Position numbers and translations under genes: made by a program. The notes under the pieces are model-generated. The model was given only the letters and a program-made list of their open reading frames with translations, had not been told where the DNA came from and made no database searches. Source: Gammaproteobacteria bacterium (lineage in GTDB: Bacteria; Pseudomonadota; Gammaproteobacteria; Pseudomonadales; UBA5518). Taken from it: DNA of 24,090 nucleotides. The DNA lies in the NCBI GenBank assembly GCA_016705365.1, contig JADIYI010000007.1, forward strand, positions 1 to 24,090. Direction: 5' to 3'. Below are positions 20,732 through 24,090 of the stretch, in pieces; positions within the stretch are counted from its first letter, which is position 1, and the number at the start of each line of letters is the position of its first letter.

Positions 20732-22713
20732 GCCGGCGCCGCATCGGGGTGCTGTCACGCGGTATCCGCCGCATCCCGGTGCTGGCGCAGTTTCTCGATG
20801 CCGAGGTCGTGTTCTGTTCGGGGCTGTTCGCGCCGCGCAATCTCGCTGCGATCGCGGGTTGGGGCCGGCGCCCCGGCACCGCGCGCGCGCGCCGTTACGC
20901 CGCGCGCCACGGCCTGCCGTTCATCGCGCTCGAAGACGGTTTTTTGCGCTCGCTCGGTCTTGGCAGCGAGGATCCGCCGCTGTCGCTGGTGATCGATGAC
21001 GAGGGCATCTACTACGACGCGAGCGGCCCCTCGCGGCTCGAGCGGCTGGTGACCAAAGCGCTCGATGCCGAACAACTGGCGCGCAGCGAAGCGCTGATCG
21101 CGGCCTGGCGCCGCGAGCGGGTCTCGAAATACAACGCGCTGCGCGATCACGCGGGCGAGCTGCCGGCGCGTTTCGTGCTGGTCGCGGACCAGACCCGCGG
21201 CGATGCCTCGGTCGCGTACGGGCTCGCCGATCAGGCAAGTTTCGAGCGCATGCTGCAGGCCGCGCTCGCTGAGAACCCCGGCTGCACGGTGCTGCTCAAG
21301 ACCCACCCCGATGTATTCGCCGGCAAGGCGCGGGGGCATATCGATCTGCAGCGCGCCGCGGCCCGGCCACGCGTGCGCGTGCTGGCCGAGAACGTGCACC
21401 CGGCGGCGCTGCTGGAACGCGCCGAGGCGGTATACGTGGTGAGCTCGCAGCTCGGTTTCGAGGCGCTGCTGTGGGGGCGCCGGCTGCGGGTGTTCGGGAT
21501 GCCGTTCTATGCCGGCTGGGGTCTGAGCCATGACGAGCTGCCGGCCCCGGAACGGCGCACCGCGGCCACGCTGGCGCAGCTCGCGCATGCGGCGCTGGTG
21601 GATTACCCGCGCTATCTCGATCCCGATCGCGGCACGGTCTGCGGCCCCGAAGTCGTGCTCGCGCATCTCGGTCTGCAGCGGCGCATGCACGCGCGTTTTC
21701 CGCCCGTGGTCCATGCGCTCGGTTTCTCGCCCTGGAAAAAACCGCTGCTGCGGCGTTATTTCGCCGGCTCGAATCTACGTTTCGTGCGCAGCCCGCATGC
21801 CGTGCCTCGAGGCGCCACGCTGGCGGTGTGGGGCCGGCAGCAGGTTGTGGTGGCGGCGGATACCGAACGGGTGCATCTCGAGGACGGCTTCCTGCGCTCG
21901 GTGGGTCTGGGTGCCGACCTGGTCCGCCCGCTGAGCTGGGTGATGGACCGGCGCGGGATCTATTTCGATGCCCGTAGTCCCTCCGATCTCGAGCACTTGC
22001 TGGAGCACCATGAATTCGATGCGCCGCTGCTGGAGCGCGCCGCGCAACTGCGCCGCGGCATCGTCGCGGCGGGCCTCACCAAGTACAACGTCGGCGCCAG
22101 AACATGGCAGCGTCCGCCCGGCGTCGCGCGGGTGGTGCTGGTGGTGGGGCAGGTCGAGAGCGATGCGGCGATCGCGCTCGCGACCCCGGGCATCGCGAGC
22201 AATATCGAGCTGTTGCGGGCCGCGCGCGCGGCGAACCCCGAGGCCTGGATCCTCTACAAGCCGCACCCCGATGTGGTGGCGGGGCTGCGCCGCGCGGGCC
22301 ACGGCGAACACGAGGCCGCGGCTTGCTGCGACGAGATCGTGCTCGATTGCCCGATGGGCGAGCTGCTGGAGGCGGTGGACGAGGTGCAGGTCCTGACGTC
22401 GCTGGCCGGTTTCGAGGCCCTGCTGCGGGGCAAGCGGGTGGTGTGTCACGGGCTGCCGTTCTATGCCGGCTGGGGTCTTACCGAGGATCGCCACGCGCTG
22501 GCGCGGCGTACCCGGCGCCGCGGTCTCGATGAGCTGGTCGCCGCCACCCTGCTGCTGTATCCGGCCTATCTCGGCTGGCGCACGCGGCGCTTCACCGACC
22601 CCGGGAATGCCCTGCTCGACCTCGCCGAATGGCAGGCCCGCGAACGCCATGGCCGGCCCCGGTGGCGCGCGCTGTTGCGCCCGCTGCTGGTGCTGCTGAG
22701 CCGCACAAGGTGA
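20728..22713 (+). CDS. kpsC: KpsC, capsule beta-Kdo transferase
   Basis: 661 residues from GTG 20728, which overlaps the previous stop (GTGA) and has GGGAG upstream; the frame is open further, to 20692. KpsC is built of two related halves and so is this protein. LEDGFLRS occurs at residues 68-75 and again at 384-391, each followed by PLS-V-D--GIY-DA. HPDV (KTHPDV, KPHPDV) and FEALL-G-R / PFYAGWGL blocks occur in both. It is a dual beta-Kdo glycosyltransferase acting on phosphatidylglycerol at the inner membrane with KpsS, making the poly-Kdo linker for group 2-type capsules. Length is close to that of E. coli KpsC. Confidence 0.95.
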   Translation: MSRRRIGVLSRGIRRIPVLAQFLDAEVVFCSGLFAPRNLAAIAGWGRRPGTARARRYAARHGLPFIALEDGFLRSLGLGSEDPPLSLVIDDEGIYYDASGPSRLERLVTKALDAEQLARSEALIAAWRRERVSKYNALRDHAGELPARFVLVADQTRGDASVAYGLADQASFERMLQAALAENPGCTVLLKTHPDVFAGKARGHIDLQRAAARPRVRVLAENVHPAALLERAEAVYVVSSQLGFEALLWGRRLRVFGMPFYAGWGLSHDELPAPERRTAATLAQLAHAALVDYPRYLDPDRGTVCGPEVVLAHLGLQRRMHARFPPVVHALGFSPWKKPLLRRYFAGSNLRFVRSPHAVPRGATLAVWGRQQVVVAADTERVHLEDGFLRSVGLGADLVRPLSWVMDRRGIYFDARSPSDLEHLLEHHEFDAPLLERAAQLRRGIVAAGLTKYNVGARTWQRPPGVARVVLVVGQVESDAAIALATPGIASNIELLRAARAANPEAWILYKPHPDVVAGLRRAGHGEHEAAACCDEIVLDCPMGELLEAVDEVQVLTSLAGFEALLRGKRVVCHGLPFYAGWGLTEDRHALARRTRRRGLDELVAATLLLYPAYLGWRTRRFTDPGNALLDLAEWQARERHGRPRWRALLRPLLVLLSRTR

Positions 22714-22807
22714 ATACGCACGCGAATGGGGGGTGCCGCTACCCCTCCCGATAAAGGTACACTTCCCGCCTTCGCGGATACTGCTTCAACGTACCTCGAG
22801 GATCTGC

Positions 22808-24090
22808 ATGATAGCCACCGGCCTGGAAGCCTTTCGCGGCAAGCGTGTTCTGCTGCTGCAATCCCCGGTCGGCCCCTTCTTCCACCGCCTCGCGCGCGAT
22901 CTGCGCTGGGTCGGGGCCCAGGTCTGCAAGATCAACTTCAACGGCGGTGACCTGCTGTTCTATCCCTTCGACGGGCTGAATTTCCGCGGCACCCTCGACG
23001 AGTGGCCCGATTTTCTCGGGCGCGTGATCACCGAGCGCAACATCGACGTGGTGCTGATGTTCGGCGACTGCCGCCCGGTCCACCGCGTGGCGCGCCAGGT
23101 CGCGAATTTCCGCGGTCTCGAGATCGGCGTGTTCGAGGAAGGCTATATCCGCCCCCACTACGTGACGCTCGAGCGCTACGGCGTGAACGGGCATTCGCAG
23201 CTGCCGCGCTCGCCGCTGTTCTACCTCAACCGCGAGGTCAAGGAACCCGGGCCGGCACGGCGCATCGAGGGTGCGTTCTGGAGTGCCGCGCTGTGGGCGA
23301 TCCTCTACTACGTGGCCAGCCTGGTGCTGCAGCCGTGGTTTCGCGGCTACCGTCATCACCGGCGCCTGTCATTGCTCGAGGCCGTGCCGTGGTTTCGCGG
23401 TTTCTGCCGCAAGAGCCTTTATGCCTGGCGCGAGCGCCGCGTGCAGCAGCAGCTCGCCGGGCCGCTCGCGGGCCAGTATTTCCTGGTGCCGCTGCAGGTC
23501 CACAACGATGCCCAGATCCAGATCCACTCGGGTTTTGACACGGTCGAGAAATTCATCCATTACGTGGTGCGATCGTTCGCCGCGCAGGCACCGGCCGAAA
23601 CGCACCTGGTCATCAAGCACCACCCGATGGATCGCGGCTACCACGATTACGGCAAGCTGATCCGCTATCTCGAGCGGGTCCACCAGCTGAAGGGGCGGCT
23701 GCACTATATCCATGACCAGCACCTGCCCACGCTGCTGCAGCATGCGCGTGGCGTGGTGGTGGTCAACAGCACGGTGGGGCTCTCGGCGCTCTATCACAAT
23801 GCCCCGCTGAAGGCCTGCGGCGCCGCGATCTACGATATGCCGGGGCTGACCTTCTCCGGCTCGCTGAAGGATTTCTGGCACGAGGCGCAGTCGCTCGAGG
23901 TCAACCGCGAGCTGTTCCGGCGTTTTCGCAGCTACCTGATCGAGCACACCCAGCTGAACGGCAGCTTCTACAAGCGGCTGAACCTGCCAGGCTCGCACGC
24001 GGGCCTGGTATGGTCGCGCTCACCGGTGCCGCCCGCCGCCCCGGTAGTGGTCGCGGACGCACCCTTGCCGGTTGCGAGCCAGCACGCCTG
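22808..24090 (+). CDS. kpsS: KpsS, capsule beta-Kdo transferase (cut by window end)
   Basis: Starts ATG 22808 with GAGGAT six bases before it and stays open to the window end, 427 codons. The reading frame begins MIATGLEAFRGKRVLLLQSP. Family text: GPFFHRLARDLRW, VFEEGYIRPHYVTLERYGVN, VPLQVHNDAQIQIHS, HLVIKHHPMDRGYHDY, VVVNSTVGLSALYHNAPLK and CGAAIYDMPGLTF. KpsS adds the first Kdo to phosphatidylglycerol, and KpsC extends it. The known family length (about 390-400) is already reached, so only a tail is missing. It follows kpsC by 94 bases, which carry no other gene. Confidence 0.95.
   Translation, partial: MIATGLEAFRGKRVLLLQSPVGPFFHRLARDLRWVGAQVCKINFNGGDLLFYPFDGLNFRGTLDEWPDFLGRVITERNIDVVLMFGDCRPVHRVARQVANFRGLEIGVFEEGYIRPHYVTLERYGVNGHSQLPRSPLFYLNREVKEPGPARRIEGAFWSAALWAILYYVASLVLQPWFRGYRHHRRLSLLEAVPWFRGFCRKSLYAWRERRVQQQLAGPLAGQYFLVPLQVHNDAQIQIHSGFDTVEKFIHYVVRSFAAQAPAETHLVIKHHPMDRGYHDYGKLIRYLERVHQLKGRLHYIHDQHLPTLLQHARGVVVVNSTVGLSALYHNAPLKACGAAIYDMPGLTFSGSLKDFWHEAQSLEVNRELFRRFRSYLIEHTQLNGSFYKRLNLPGSHAGLVWSRSPVPPAAPVVVADAPLPVASQHA

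Overview
The window looks like chromosome of a Gram-negative proteobacterium, most likely a gammaproteobacterium. It has ABC-transporter-type (group 2) capsule genes (kpsC, kpsS), an IS21-family insertion sequence, many type II toxin-antitoxin (TA) modules, and a large haem-copper-type nitric oxide enzyme. Both ends of the window are cut. Base composition changes along it: the capsule genes and the IS are very GC-rich, while the TA island (about 5.2-12.9 kb) is clearly more AT-rich and carries repeats.

Layout. 0-1.05 kb: decayed genes, namely a short-chain dehydrogenase with several frameshifts and a broken antitoxin. 1.095-4.603 kb: a complete IS21-type element with matching terminal inverted repeats, istA, istB and two small accessory ORFs. 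Its right end abuts the 3' half of a DMT/EamA transporter whose 5' half is absent, so this junction is a rearrangement scar. 5.2-12.8 kb: a TA island. It holds higBA, an unknown helical protein with a RelE/HigB-like pair, an AAA ATPase (AAA_14/DUF4143), a RelE-Xre pair, a GNAT toxin-DUF1778 pair, an orphan Xre/MbcA/ParS-type antitoxin and a decayed second ATPase copy. A previously unnamed repeat of about 107 bp (three full copies plus one partial) separates the first four modules, so the stretch reads like a row of cassettes.

13.0-15.4 kb: the most interesting gene. It has the length and topology of a quinol-dependent nitric oxide reductase (NorB/qNOR). However, one FeB-ligand histidine is Asn (N548), the active-site Glu after it is Gln (Q569), and the quinol-site His and Glu are gone. 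This is the substitution pattern described for putative NO dismutases (Nod; 2 NO to N2 + O2) of Methylomirabilis and strain HdN1, so I call it nod rather than norB. A small exported protein of unknown function follows.

16.07-17.2 kb: two copies of a short non-coding repeat in inverted orientation flank a small conserved gene. An HU-like small protein comes next. 17.6-24.09 kb: a capsule locus on the + strand. It contains a sulfotransferase-like gene, a second sulfotransferase-like domain fused to a glycosyltransferase (with an apparent frameshift), kpsC and kpsS (cut by the window end). KpsC and KpsS build the poly-beta-Kdo linker of capsules. The two sulfotransferase-like proteins suggest a sulfated surface glycan, which is an inference.

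All family assignments come from reading motifs by eye, without database searches.
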